Assembly: GCF_002869965.1 (NCBI RefSeq)
Contig: NZ_PEBS01000016.1
Coordinates: forward strand, 1-64,000
Source: Janthinobacterium sp. ROICE36
GTDB taxonomy: Bacteria > Pseudomonadota > Gammaproteobacteria > Burkholderiales > Burkholderiaceae_D
DNA length: 64,000 nt
Reading direction: 5' to 3'
Shown: positions 8,543 to 20,700 of the stretch, in pieces
Layout: each line of letters begins with the position of its first letter
Position numbering within the stretch: the stretch's first letter is position 1
Position numbers and translations under genes: made by a program
The notes under the pieces: model-generated
The model's database searches: none
What the model was told of the DNA's origin: nothing
What the model saw: the letters and a program-made list of their open reading frames with translations, nothing else

Positions 8543-10090
8543 ATGACCGCCACGCTACGCGCCTCGCTTCGTCCCTACACACTCGCCGGCCTGCTGGCCT
8601 TTGCCGCGCTGGGCATGCCGCCGCTGTGCGCCGCGCCAGCCAAGGTGCCGGCGGCGGAAACGGCCGATGGCGGGCGCTATTTTGGCCCCCTCGTCGCGGG
8701 CAAGATGCATGGCCAGGGCCGGCTCGAATACGCGAGCGGCGCGTTTTATGAAGGGGGCTTCGCGCGCGGCGTGTTTTCCGGCCAGGGTACGCTGCGCCAG
8801 GCGTCCGGCGTCGAATACACGGGCGCCTTCCGCCAGGGCGCCTTCGACGGCATCGGCCGCTACACCTCGCCCAAGGGCGAAATCTATGCGGGCAGCTTCG
8901 TCAAGGGCAGCTTCGAGGGACAAGGCCGCTTCCAGGGCGCCGACGGCGCCACCTTCGAAGGCCATTTCAAACACTGGCGCCCGCACGGCGCCGGCAAGCT
9001 GACCGACACGGACGGCACCGTCTTCGAAGGCGAATTCGTGCAGGGCCAGCTGCAGGGCAAGGCCAAAGTCAGCACCAGCGACGGCATCCACTATGAAGGC
9101 GAGCTGAAAGACTGGAAATTCGAGGGTACAGGCGTGCTGCGCACGGCCGAGGGCGACGAATACCGGGGCAGCTTCAAAAATGGCCAGTTCGACGGCAAGG
9201 GCGTGCTGCGCTACGCCGTGGCGCAGGCCGATGGCCGGCGCGAAGACAGCGGCAACTGGACGGAAGGTCAGCTGGACGACCCCGCCTTGGATAAGCTCAC
9301 GCGCGACAATATCGAGCTGGCCCTGTACCACCAGCGCAGCCTGCTCGACGGCGCCCTGGCGCGCATCGCGCCGCGCGACGCGGCGAAAAAGATCAATCTG
9401 TATTTGCTGGGCGTGGCCGGCGATGGCGCGCAGGAAGTGTTTCATCGCGAAACGGCCTTCGTGCAGCGCCAGTTCGACCGCGACTATGGCACCGTGGGCC
9501 GCTCCTTGATGCTGGTCAATAGCCGCAACACGGTGGCGCAGCAGCCGATGGCCACGCGCACCAGCATCGCCGCCAGCCTCGACGCGCTGGGCGCCAAGAT
9601 GGACAAGCAGAACGATATCCTGTTCCTGTTCCTCACCAGCCACGGTTCGCCCGAGCACGAACTGGCGCTGGCGCAAAACGGCATGGACTTGCACAGCCTG
9701 CCCGCGCAGGAGCTGGCTACCATGCTCAAGCACAGCGGCATCCGCTGGAAAGTCATCGTGATCTCGGCCTGCTATGCGGGCGGTTTCATCGATGCATTGA
9801 AAGATGAACAGACGCTGGTCATCACGGCCGCGCGCCGCGACCGCACCTCGTTCGGCTGCGACGATCAGAACGACTTTACGTATTTCAGCGAAGCGTATTT
9901 CAAGGAAGCCTTGCCGAAGAGCGCAGGCTTTGCCGAAGCGTTCGACCAGGCCAAGGTCCTGGTGCAGGCGCGCGAGGCGGCCGACTTCCGCGCGGGCGGC
10001 ATGGAAGCGGAAGAGCATTCCGAGCCGCAGCTATTCCAGGGCAAGGCCATCGCCGCGCAGCTGAAGGCGTGGCGTGCCCAGCCGCGCTGA
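8543..10090 (+). CDS. Exported MORN-repeat protein with C-terminal C13 (caspase/legumain-like) peptidase domain
   Basis: A 515-aa protein. Residues 1-30 are a Sec-type signal. Residues about 45-245 carry eight or nine MORN repeats (units such as YEGGFARGVFSGQGTL and YRGSFKNGQFDGKGVL). Residues 285-510 form a clan CD cysteine peptidase of family C13: the strand INLYLLGVAGDG, catalytic His367 in FLTSHGSPEHE, and catalytic Cys410 in VIVISACYAGGF. Family C13 includes legumain and the GPI transamidase subunit; bacterial members are poorly characterised. MORN repeats bind lipid or protein partners, so the repeats may recruit substrate at the envelope. It is monocistronic, ending 42 bp before czcI. 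Confidence 0.9.
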   Translation: MTATLRASLRPYTLAGLLAFAALGMPPLCAAPAKVPAAETADGGRYFGPLVAGKMHGQGRLEYASGAFYEGGFARGVFSGQGTLRQASGVEYTGAFRQGAFDGIGRYTSPKGEIYAGSFVKGSFEGQGRFQGADGATFEGHFKHWRPHGAGKLTDTDGTVFEGEFVQGQLQGKAKVSTSDGIHYEGELKDWKFEGTGVLRTAEGDEYRGSFKNGQFDGKGVLRYAVAQADGRREDSGNWTEGQLDDPALDKLTRDNIELALYHQRSLLDGALARIAPRDAAKKINLYLLGVAGDGAQEVFHRETAFVQRQFDRDYGTVGRSLMLVNSRNTVAQQPMATRTSIAASLDALGAKMDKQNDILFLFLTSHGSPEHELALAQNGMDLHSLPAQELATMLKHSGIRWKVIVISACYAGGFIDALKDEQTLVITAARRDRTSFGCDDQNDFTYFSEAYFKEALPKSAGFAEAFDQAKVLVQAREAADFRAGGMEAEEHSEPQLFQGKAIAAQLKAWRAQPR

Positions 10091-10116
10091 TATGGGCACA
10101 GCCGCCCGCCTTTCTG

Positions 10117-10122
10117 TACAAT
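10117..10122 (+). promoter_or_regulatory. Putative -10 element (TACAAT) just before czcI
   Basis: TACAAT sits only 10 bp ahead of the czcI ATG at 10133, with no recognisable -35 at 17 bp and no Shine-Dalgarno before the ATG. If used, the transcript would be leaderless or nearly so. Confidence 0.3.
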
Positions 10123-10132
10123 AGCCGTCACC

Positions 10133-10501
10133 ATGCGACGATTCTTCCTCATTTTGCTGCTGTTCGTGCTTCCGCTCCAGATGTCCTGGGCCGCGGCGAG
10201 CGCGTATTGCCTGCACGAAGAAGGCAAGGCGGCGCAGCACCTGGGCCACCACAATCATCAGCACAAGGCTGATGCGGACAAAAAACCTGTCGCAGATAAA
10301 AAAGTAGCTGACAAGCAATCCAAAGGCCAGCCGCACAGCGATTGCAACGTCTGCCATGGCATCGGCCATGCGTGGCTGCCGGCCGGTTCCAGCCTGCCCA
10401 TTGGCGACACGGCGTCCGTGAACGCGGACACCTCCCCCTTCTTTTACGCTTCCCACATCCCGGACGCTCCCAAGCGCCCTGACTGGTCGTCGGCCATCTA
10501 G
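10133..10501 (+). CDS. czcI: CzcI-like small exported His-rich metal-resistance protein
   Basis: A 122-aa protein with an N-terminal signal (MRRFFLILLLFVLPLQMSWAA) and a mature part rich in His, Lys and Asp (GHHNHQHKADADKK) plus a CNVCHGIGHAW motif, a pattern typical of the CzcI/CnrX-neighbour proteins encoded first in czcICBA operons. In Cupriavidus CzcI is a small periplasmic protein with a modulating role in metal resistance. The His cluster and CxxCH pair would bind divalent metal; CxxCH could also suggest haem c attachment, but the context argues for metal. The gene is followed, after a 105-bp structured spacer, by czcC. Confidence 0.8.
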   Translation: MRRFFLILLLFVLPLQMSWAAASAYCLHEEGKAAQHLGHHNHQHKADADKKPVADKKVADKQSKGQPHSDCNVCHGIGHAWLPAGSSLPIGDTASVNADTSPFFYASHIPDAPKRPDWSSAI

Positions 10502-10503
10502 GC

Positions 10504-10577
10504 CGACGGGACGTTTCAAGCACTGATCGCCGTATGCGCGCCTGATTAAGTCAGGCGCAAGCCTGCGCGTCCCGTCG
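10504..10577 (+). promoter_or_regulatory. Nested stem-loop in the czcI-czcC spacer
   Basis: CGACGGGACG (10504-10513) pairs perfectly with CGTCCCGTCG (10568-10577). Within it GCGCCTGA (10538-10545) pairs with TCAGGCGC (10551-10558) around TTAAG. No T-run follows either stem. Possibly an attenuation or mRNA-processing structure. Confidence 0.55.
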
Positions 10578-10606
10578 AATTCTTTTCCATGCTTTTGGAG
10601 AATTCG
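10576..10606 (+). promoter_or_regulatory. Hairpin that would sequester the czcC ribosome binding site
   Basis: CGAATTC (10576-10582) pairs with GAATTCG (10600-10606), continued by TCC (10586-10588) with GGA (10597-10599). The paired GGAG (10597-10600) is the Shine-Dalgarno of czcC, whose ATG begins at 10607. The left arm shares two bases with the right arm of the larger upstream stem. Confidence 0.55.
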
Positions 10607-11839
10607 ATGTACCGATGCATCTTCTTACTTTCCGCCGTTCTGCTGGCCGGCAACTTTGCCCACGCGCAATCTAGCGTGGAACCCGCCGCACCCCTGACCC
10701 TGCCCGTCGCGCTGCTGCTGGCCGAAGGCGGCAACGCCACCCTGTCGGCCGCCCGCCATGAACTGGCGGCGCAGGGGGGCGCCCTGCAACAGGCACGCGC
10801 CCTGCCCAATCCGGAACTGCAAACGGTGCTGGAAGACACGCGGCGCGCCACGCGCAGCACCACCGTGCAGCTCAACCAGCTGATCGAACTGGGCGGCAAG
10901 CGCGGCGCCCGCGCGGCCGTCGCCCAGCGCGGCGAAGACCTGGCGCAAGCGGGCCTTTCCCTGCAGCAAGCGGACACGCGCGCGCTAGTGACCACCGCCT
11001 TTGTCGACGTGCTGGCCGCACAGGAAGGCTTGCGCCTGGCCGACAGCGCGCAGGCGCTGGCCGCTCGCGCCAGCGACATCACGGCGCGCCGGGTGACGGC
11101 CGGCAAGGCCTCGCCCGTCGAGGAAACCCGCGCCAGGGTCGCCGAAGCGAGCGTGCGGCTGGAGCTGAACCTGGCCCGTAGCACCCTGGCCAGCGCCCGC
11201 AAGCGCCTGGCCGCCCTGTGGGGCAATGCCACGCCCCGCTTCAGCGTGGCGGAAGGTCGCCTGGAAACCTTGCCCGAGCTGCCGCCAAGCAGCGAACTGG
11301 CGGCGCGCCTGGCCCGGGCGCCCACCGTGCGCCAGGCGCGCAGCGCGCTGGCGCAGCGACAAGCCATGCTGGACGTGGAACAGCGGCGCGCCACGCCCGA
11401 CGTCACGCTCAGCATCGGCATGAAGCGCTCGGAAGAGCTGGGCCGCAACCAGGCCATCATCGGCCTGGCCCTGCCACTGCCTTTGTTCGACCGCAATGCC
11501 GGCAACAAGCTCGATGCCCTGCGCCGCAGCGACAAGGCCAGCGACGAGCTGGCCGCCGCCCGCATCGCCGTGCAAACGGCCGTGGCTGCCGCCAGCGAAC
11601 GCCTGGCCACGGCCCGGCTCGACGTGGAAAGCTTGCGCCAGGACATCTTGCCCGGCGCACAAAGCGCCTACGACGCGGCCAGCAAGGGCTTCGAGTTCGG
11701 CAAGTTCGCCTTCCTCGACGTGCTCGATGCCCAGCGCACCTTGCTGCAAGCCAAAAACCAATACCTGCGCGCGCTGACCGAAGCGCAGCACGCCGCCGCC
11801 GAGATCGAGCGCCTGCTTGGCGCCCCCGCCTCCCTGTAA
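10607..11839 (+). CDS. czcC: CzcC: outer membrane factor of the Czc heavy-metal efflux pump (TolC family)
   Basis: A 410-aa TolC-family protein with a signal peptide (MYRCIFLLSAVLLAGNFAHA). Two OEP repeats with the long helical hairpins are evident (about 30-205 and 225-405), including LPNPELQTVLEDTRR and FGKFAFLDVLDAQRTLLQAKNQYL, the latter a typical C-terminal OEP motif. The start at 10607 is chosen because GGAG lies six bases upstream; an in-frame ATG at 10589 lacks one. It forms the outer membrane channel of the tripartite pump with CzcB and CzcA encoded next; the gap to czcB is 13 bp. Confidence 0.93.
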   Translation: MYRCIFLLSAVLLAGNFAHAQSSVEPAAPLTLPVALLLAEGGNATLSAARHELAAQGGALQQARALPNPELQTVLEDTRRATRSTTVQLNQLIELGGKRGARAAVAQRGEDLAQAGLSLQQADTRALVTTAFVDVLAAQEGLRLADSAQALAARASDITARRVTAGKASPVEETRARVAEASVRLELNLARSTLASARKRLAALWGNATPRFSVAEGRLETLPELPPSSELAARLARAPTVRQARSALAQRQAMLDVEQRRATPDVTLSIGMKRSEELGRNQAIIGLALPLPLFDRNAGNKLDALRRSDKASDELAAARIAVQTAVAAASERLATARLDVESLRQDILPGAQSAYDAASKGFEFGKFAFLDVLDAQRTLLQAKNQYLRALTEAQHAAAEIERLLGAPASL

Positions 11840-11852
11840 GGAAGACCCGACA

Positions 11853-13058
11853 ATGAATATCAAACTTGACAAGAAACAAGCGATCGCCATCGCTTCCATC
11901 GCGGCCGCCGGCATCGTGCTGGCCATCCTCATCCTCGGCACGGGCAAGTCCATGACTGCGCCGCCCGCCGCCGCCAAGACGGAAGCACATGCTGAAAAGA
12001 AAGACGAACACGGCCACGAAGAAGTGGAAGGCCGGCTGGAGCTGAGCGCCGCGCAAAGCAAGGCCGCCGGCGTCCTCATCGCCACGGCAGCGCCCGGCAG
12101 CATCAAGACGACCGTGGCCCTGCCCGGCGAAATCCGTTTCAACGAAGACCGCACGGCCCATGTCGTGCCGCGCCTGGCTGGCGTAGTGGAAGCCGTGCAG
12201 GCGGACCTGGGCCAGCTGGTGAAAAAGGGGCAAGTGCTGGCCGTCATCGCCAGCACGGAGCTGTCGGAACAACGCAGTGAACTGCTGTCGGCGCAGCGGC
12301 GTTTGTCGCTGGCCCGCTCCACGTATGAGCGCGAAGAAAAACTGTGGCGCGAGAAAATTTCGGCCGAGCAAGACTATCTGCAGGCGCAGCAAGCATGGCG
12401 CGAAGCGGAAATCGCCGTGCAGAACGCGCAGCAAAAGCTCAGCGCGCTGGGCGCCAGTGCTTCCAGCAAGGGCCCGCTGAACCGCTACGAGATCCGCGCG
12501 CCGTTCGACGGCATGGTGCTGGAAAAACACATCACGCTGGGCGAAGCCGTCAAGGAAGACGCGAACATCTTCATCATTTCCGACCTGTCGACCGTGTGGG
12601 CGGAAATCGCCGTGCCGGCGAAAGACCTGGCCACCGTGCGCATGGGAGGCAAGGCGGAGGTGAAAGCCAGTGCATTCGATGCCAGCGCGCAAGGCACGAT
12701 CACCTATGTGGGTGCGCTGCTGGGCGAGCAGACGCGCACGGCCAAGGCACGCATCAGCTTGCTGAACCCTGACATGGCCTGGCGTCCGGGCCTGTTCGTC
12801 AGCGTGGAAGTGGTGTCCGGTGTAGCGGACGCGCCCGTCACCGTACAGAGCACGGCCATCCAGACGGTGGAAGACAAGCCCGTCGTCTTCGTGCAAGTCA
12901 AGGATGGTTATCAGGCCACGCCCGTGGTGCTGGGGCGCAACGACGGCACGTTGACGCAGATCAAGCAGGGCCTGGCCGCCGGCACGCCATACGCGGCGCA
13001 AGGCAGCTTCGTGCTGAAGTCCGAGCTGGGCAAAGATGCTGCCGGCCATGAACATTGA
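11853..13058 (+). CDS. czcB: CzcB: periplasmic adaptor (membrane fusion protein) of the Czc pump
   Basis: A 401-aa RND adaptor. A single N-terminal membrane anchor (IASIAAAGIVLAILIL) is followed by a short His/Glu-rich linker (HAEKKDEHGHEE) that may bind metal. Barrel-sandwich/lipoyl halves (VEAVQADLGQLVKKGQVLAVI and PFDGMVLEKHITLGE) flank a helical hairpin; the beta-barrel and membrane-proximal domain follow (VWAEIAVPAKDLATV to the C-terminus). AAGGAAG precedes the ATG at 11853. It links CzcA in the inner membrane to CzcC. Compared with the classic CzcB (about 520 aa) it is shorter, lacking the extra N-terminal metal-chaperone domain. Confidence 0.93.
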   Translation: MNIKLDKKQAIAIASIAAAGIVLAILILGTGKSMTAPPAAAKTEAHAEKKDEHGHEEVEGRLELSAAQSKAAGVLIATAAPGSIKTTVALPGEIRFNEDRTAHVVPRLAGVVEAVQADLGQLVKKGQVLAVIASTELSEQRSELLSAQRRLSLARSTYEREEKLWREKISAEQDYLQAQQAWREAEIAVQNAQQKLSALGASASSKGPLNRYEIRAPFDGMVLEKHITLGEAVKEDANIFIISDLSTVWAEIAVPAKDLATVRMGGKAEVKASAFDASAQGTITYVGALLGEQTRTAKARISLLNPDMAWRPGLFVSVEVVSGVADAPVTVQSTAIQTVEDKPVVFVQVKDGYQATPVVLGRNDGTLTQIKQGLAAGTPYAAQGSFVLKSELGKDAAGHEH

Positions 13059-13082
13059 TCACCTTAAACAAAGGAAACCATC

Positions 13083-16265
<3,183 letters not shown>

Positions 16266-16272
16266 GGCGCGC

Positions 16273-16307
16273 GCTACCGCAATCGGTTCAGCCCGGTTTG
16301 CGGTAGC
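16273..16307. terminator. Inverted repeat between convergent czcA and a hypothetical gene
   Basis: GCTACCGCAA (16273-16282) and TTGCGGTAGC (16298-16307) form a perfect 10-bp stem with a 15-nt loop spanning the stop codon of the downstream minus-strand gene. No T-run. It could act as a shared terminator or an RNA-stabilising hairpin. Confidence 0.4.
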
Positions 16308-16800
16308 CGCCTTCGATCCAGTTCGCCGCAGACGTGGCATTGAATTTGAACGCGGCCGAGGTACGCACCTTGGCGATCTGCTCGCCATCGGCATCGTAAG
16401 CGCTCAGTTCCGCGTACGGGTGGTCTTCGTCAGGCACGATGTCGAACATCACCTTGATTTGCCCCTCGTCAGTGGCGACAAACAAGTTCTTGTGCAATTG
16501 CGCATGCAACTGCTGCTCGTGGCGGCGTAACACTTCCGAGGCCGTCTTGACCAGCGTATTAAACGCGTTGACGTCGAGCGGCTTCGGGTTTTTCTTGTCG
16601 CGGCCCATGGTCCACGGCCCCACCAGGGCCGGCTCCGGCTCCCCATCCTTGATCATGGCCACGGCCCAGCCTTCATCTTCCTCGTTCTTGATCACGCGCG
16701 CCGTCCAGCCATTGCCTACCCACAGGCGCGGCTCCTGGACCGGGGCGTCATTGTCTTGCTCGGCTGCTTCGTCGGAAAAGTCGGGGAAATCGGTACTCAT
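16288..16800 (-). CDS. Conserved-looking hypothetical protein
   Basis: A 170-aa soluble, acidic protein with no signal peptide or membrane segment. It opens with an acidic tail (MSTDFPDFSDEAAEQDND), then a mixed alpha/beta region (LWVGNGWTARVIKNEEDEGWAVAMI, VGPWTMGRDKKNPKPLD, a long helix with RRHEQQLHAQLHKN, and AELSAYDADGEQIAKVRTS). Coding bias and a compact predicted fold argue it is real. I do not recognise the family. It is monocistronic and convergent with czcA, with no evident role in metal resistance. Confidence 0.7.
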   Translation of the reverse strand: MSTDFPDFSDEAAEQDNDAPVQEPRLWVGNGWTARVIKNEEDEGWAVAMIKDGEPEPALVGPWTMGRDKKNPKPLDVNAFNTLVKTASEVLRRHEQQLHAQLHKNLFVATDEGQIKVMFDIVPDEDHPYAELSAYDADGEQIAKVRTSAAFKFNATSAANWIEGGYRKPG

Positions 16801-16922
16801 GGCGGTGCTCGTGATGGAAGGTCGGGGCTAGCATGATAGTCGAAAACGCCCACCCGTGCCGCCTTGTCGCAAGCGCGACGGAACGTCACACGGCACGCGC
16901 CAGCCTGCCACCACGGCATCGC

Positions 16923-17159
16923 TCAGCACATGGACATGGCCGGCCGGTTGGGCCAGGTCAGCGGTGGACCGGGCGGTACCCAGCGCGGATCGATGGCTGG
17001 CAGTGGCGCATGGTAATTAAAGGGATTGATGATGATCGGCGGTATCGCCGATGGTGCGCCGACGGGTTCGGCGCAAGACTGCGGGGCGCTACGCTGGCGC
17101 ATGATTCGATGGTCGCGGGGGGATAGCGATTGATCCCCCGTATCTGCAAACAAAAGCAT
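16923..17159 (-). CDS. Small hypothetical protein with strong ribosome binding site
   Basis: A 78-aa product starting MLLFADTGDQSLSPRDH. The start codon is preceded by AAGGAGGGCAAC, one of the best Shine-Dalgarno sequences in the window, which is the main reason to call it. The second half is proline-rich (PSAIPPIIINPFNYHAPLP, WVPPGPPLTWPNRPA). There is no signal peptide or recognised domain. The plus strand from 16833 also has open frames but without such a start signal. Function unknown. Confidence 0.5.
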   Translation of the reverse strand: MLLFADTGDQSLSPRDHRIMRQRSAPQSCAEPVGAPSAIPPIIINPFNYHAPLPAIDPRWVPPGPPLTWPNRPAMSMC

Positions 17160-17370
17160 GTTGCCCTCCTTGCGGGACTGAGGTGTTCAGTATAGGACGG
17201 CTTGCGCGCATTACAAGAAAAGAAATCTTGTTCTACATCAGCGTTTTCTGGCCGCCAGCACCTTCCATACCGTGATATTGACCGCCTGTCGCACACCGCT
17301 GGCAGCGCCTGCCGCGCGCCGCTACAGTGTGACCATGCAATACCCAGTCACCCATCCACAGAGGCCCATC

Positions 17371-17745
17371 ATGAAAAAATTACTCACCTTCGTCCTCATC
17401 GTCATGCTCGCCTGCCTGTTCCTCGACAAGATCGGCGGCAGCGACATGCACATGCAGTTCCACGGCGACGATATCGACGGCCCGCTGGAGTGGTTGTTCG
17501 GCCTGGTGTTTGCCGGCGGCGGCCTGCTGATCGCCGCCATTGCGCTGGTGTGCGCCGCTGTCGTCACAGGCGTCGTCCTGGCCGGCGTGGGCGTGGTGCT
17601 GATCGCCGTGGTGGCCTTGTGCGTGGCACTGGCGCTGGCCTTGAGCACGCCCGTGCTGCTGCCGCTGCTGATTCCCGTCGCCATCGTCTGGCTGATCGTC
17701 AGCCGCAAGCACAAGCAGGCGCAAGCGCGTCAGCACAGCCTGTAA
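17371..17745 (+). CDS. Small inner-membrane protein, unknown function
   Basis: A 124-aa protein beginning MKKLLTFVLIVMLACLFLDKIGG, with a first hydrophobic helix, a short soluble stretch (SDMHMQFHGDDIDGP), and then about 80 almost continuously hydrophobic residues (three likely helices) before a basic tail (SRKHKQAQARQH). The ATG at 17371 has AGAGG upstream; earlier in-frame Met codons would add implausible sequence. I do not recognise the family. Its TAA abuts the stop of the convergent diguanylate cyclase gene with no base between. Confidence 0.65.
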   Translation: MKKLLTFVLIVMLACLFLDKIGGSDMHMQFHGDDIDGPLEWLFGLVFAGGGLLIAAIALVCAAVVTGVVLAGVGVVLIAVVALCVALALALSTPVLLPLLIPVAIVWLIVSRKHKQAQARQHSL

Positions 17746-20700
17746 TCACTGCGCCATGAACTTGCTGAGCACGCCATCGCTGCTGCCGTCATTCTGTTCG
17801 ATGCGGTTGCGCCCGCCCCGTTTGGCCCGGTATAGCGCCTCGTCGGCGCGCGCCAGCACGGCGTCGGAATCGCCATCGGTACCGGCCATGGCGGCCATGC
17901 CGATGCTCACCGTGATGGTGATCAGGAGGCCGCCATCGGTGGTCAGCGAACTTTCCGCCACGCGCCGGCGCAGCCGGTCGGCAAACACGGCCGCCGCCGC
18001 CAAGTCCGTGCCCGGCAGCAAGATGGCGAATTCTTCGCCGCCCACGCGACCCGGCACGTCAACCTTGCGCAGCGCCTGGTACATCAGCGCGCCCAGGTGG
18101 CGCAGCACGGCATCGCCCACCGCGTGGCCATACTCGTCGTTGACGCGTTTGAAGTGATCGATGTCGAGCATCAGCACGCTGGCACAGCTGGCCAGTTCGC
18201 GCTGCAAGCGGGCATGCTCGTTTTCCAGCGCCGCCATGAAGTGGCGCCGGTTCGGCAAGCCGGTGAGGAAATCGGTGGTAGCCAGCTGCAACAGTTCCGC
18301 ATTCATGCGCTTGCGCTCGGTGATATCGAGCGAAGACACCATGACAAAGTCCAGGCTGTCCGCATGGCCGGGCATCACCAGCAAGCTCAGTTCATTCTGC
18401 CGCGCCGCACCATCGAGACGCACGAAGCTGCTCTCGCACTCGTACAGGTGGGCGCCGCCAGCCAGCGCCAGCAAGGCATCACCGAAACGGGGCAAGGCGC
18501 TGTCATCGAAATTCTGTGCCAGGCCCAGCGCGCCGCGGCGCTGGTCTTCCTCGTTGGCGCGCACCTGCGCCAGTGCGGCGCCGTTCGCGTCGATGATGCG
18601 CACCAGCCGCGCCAATCGTTGCAGCGCCCCCGGATTGGCCTGGAAGTGGGCGCCCAGGTCGTGCACGCCCGCTTGCTCAAGAGCATCGAGCGCGGCGCGC
18701 ACGGCCGACCAGTCCTGTTCCCACAGGGCCACGGGCGCATGGTCATACAGGCTGCGGAAACGCGCTTCGCCGGCGCGCAGGGCCAGCGCCACCTGCGCCT
18801 GTTCGATGGCCATGCCGGCCAGGTGCGCCGCCTCGCTCAGCCGCGCCAGATGCGCCGCACCCGGCAGCGTAGGCTCGCGGTGATACGCCATCAGGACGCC
18901 AAGCAGCTTGCCCGAGCCGCCACGCACAGGCTCGGCCCAGCACGATTGCAGCTGGGCTCGCCACGCCAGTTCCATCGTCGCCTGCGTATCGGCAGCGGCA
19001 TGCAAGTCGCCCACGATCACGCGCTGGCCGTCGCGCAGGGCTTGCGCGGCGATGCCATGCACGCCCTGCAGGGTGTCGAGGTCGTGGCCATGGCTGGACA
19101 GGTTGAAAAACGCGGGCAAGCTCGGCGCCGCGCCCAGCACCAGGCGGTGGCGGTTTTCATCCAGCAGCAAGATGCTGCACAACATGGCGGGATGGTCGGC
19201 TTGCACGCTCAGCACCACGCTTTCCAGCACCCGTTCCAGCGGCGCGCCCGTGGCCAGCATTTCCAGCACCTGGCGCCGCGTGTGCTCGCGCCGTTCCATC
19301 TGGCTGCGCTCGCTGATATCGCGGAAAGTCCACAAGCGCGCTTGTTCGTTGCCCAGCTGCATGCTGCGCACATATTGCTCGACCACCCGTCCATCGCGCA
19401 GGTGCAGCACATCGCGCCGTTCGCGGTGGCCGTGCGGCGCGTGGGCGCGTGCTCCCAGGAAAGGCGCTGCCTGCCCCAACTGGCTTTCCACATGGCGTAC
19501 CAGCGCCGCGCCATCGGCTTGCCAGTCGAGCGCATCGGGCACTTGCCACAGGTCGCGGAAGCGCCGGTTCGAGGTGAAGATGCGGCCATGGATGTTATCG
19601 ACCAGAATGCCGTCGATGGTCGAATCGAGGATGCTGCGCAGCATGGCCTGACTGCGCTGCGCTGCCTCGGCCATCGCCAGCACGCTCGCCTGTCCCTGCT
19701 CGAACTGGGCAGTCAGCTCGCTCGAGAGCGCCAGCGCCGCCTGGGCGCGGGCGCGGCCCGCCGCCAGCAGCCAGGTCGCCAGCGCCAGCACGACGCTGGC
19801 CAGCAAGCCGCTCCAGGCCATCAGGCGGGGCCGCGCCAGCAGCTCGCCATCGAAGCCCGGCATGGCACGCACGCGCAAGGTCCAGGCATGGCCGGCGATG
19901 CTGATCGCCTGCTGCGACACCAGGCTGTCCGACGCGGCAGACGACTGCGTGCCAGACAAGCTGTCATACATCAGGGCCGCCGCGGCCAGTTGCGCGCCAT
20001 CATAGATTTCCAGGTCCAGCTGGCGCGCGCCCTCGCCGCCCACACCCGCCATCAGGTCGCCCATGCGGAACGGCGCAAACACCCAGGCGCGCAAGGCGGC
20101 GCGCCGCTCTTCCACGCTGGCATGCGGCAAGCCATTGTCGTACACGGGCAGCACGACCAGGAAGCCATGCGCCTGGGCGCTGCCGCCATCTTGCACCAGG
20201 TGGATCTTGCCCGTCATGGCGGCCTGGCCCGTGTCGCGCGCCTGTTCGAGCGCGGCGCGGCGCACAGGTTCGGACCAGATATCGTAGCCGAAGGCCAGCA
20301 GCTTGCTTTCGCTTAAAGGTTCCAGATAAGTGATGGGCGCATGCCAGGTGCGCTGACCCGGCGGACGCACGGCATAGCCGGGATAGCCTTCCGCGCGCAC
20401 GCTGGCCTCGTGCCGCGCCAGCGCGGTACCGGGCAACAGCGGCACGTAGCCGATGGCCTGGATGCCGGGAAGGTGCGCATCCGCCTGCTGCACCGCCAGA
20501 TAGGCGTGGAATGCGCTGCGCGTGACGCTCTGCGAACTGGCATACAGCCCCTGCACGCCTTGCAGCACCTGGATGTAGGTCTGCATGCGGACGACGATGT
20601 TGTCGACCAGTTGGCGCACGCGGAAGTCAAAATCGGCCTGCACCTGCTGTTCGCTGGCGTCGTGGGCACTGCGCCAGGCGCCATACGTCAGTCCCAGGCA

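Noticed and set aside
10360..10380. CNVCHGIGH in CzcI as a haem c binding CxxCH motif
   Set aside because: His-rich context, size and position at the head of czcCBA point to a metal-binding CzcI; no cytochrome features accompany it.
17144..17156. CTGCAAACAAAAG occurs at 17144-17156 and at 29288-29300, both near small proline-rich genes
   Set aside because: Only 13 bp are shared and they lie in different positions relative to the two starts; probably chance.
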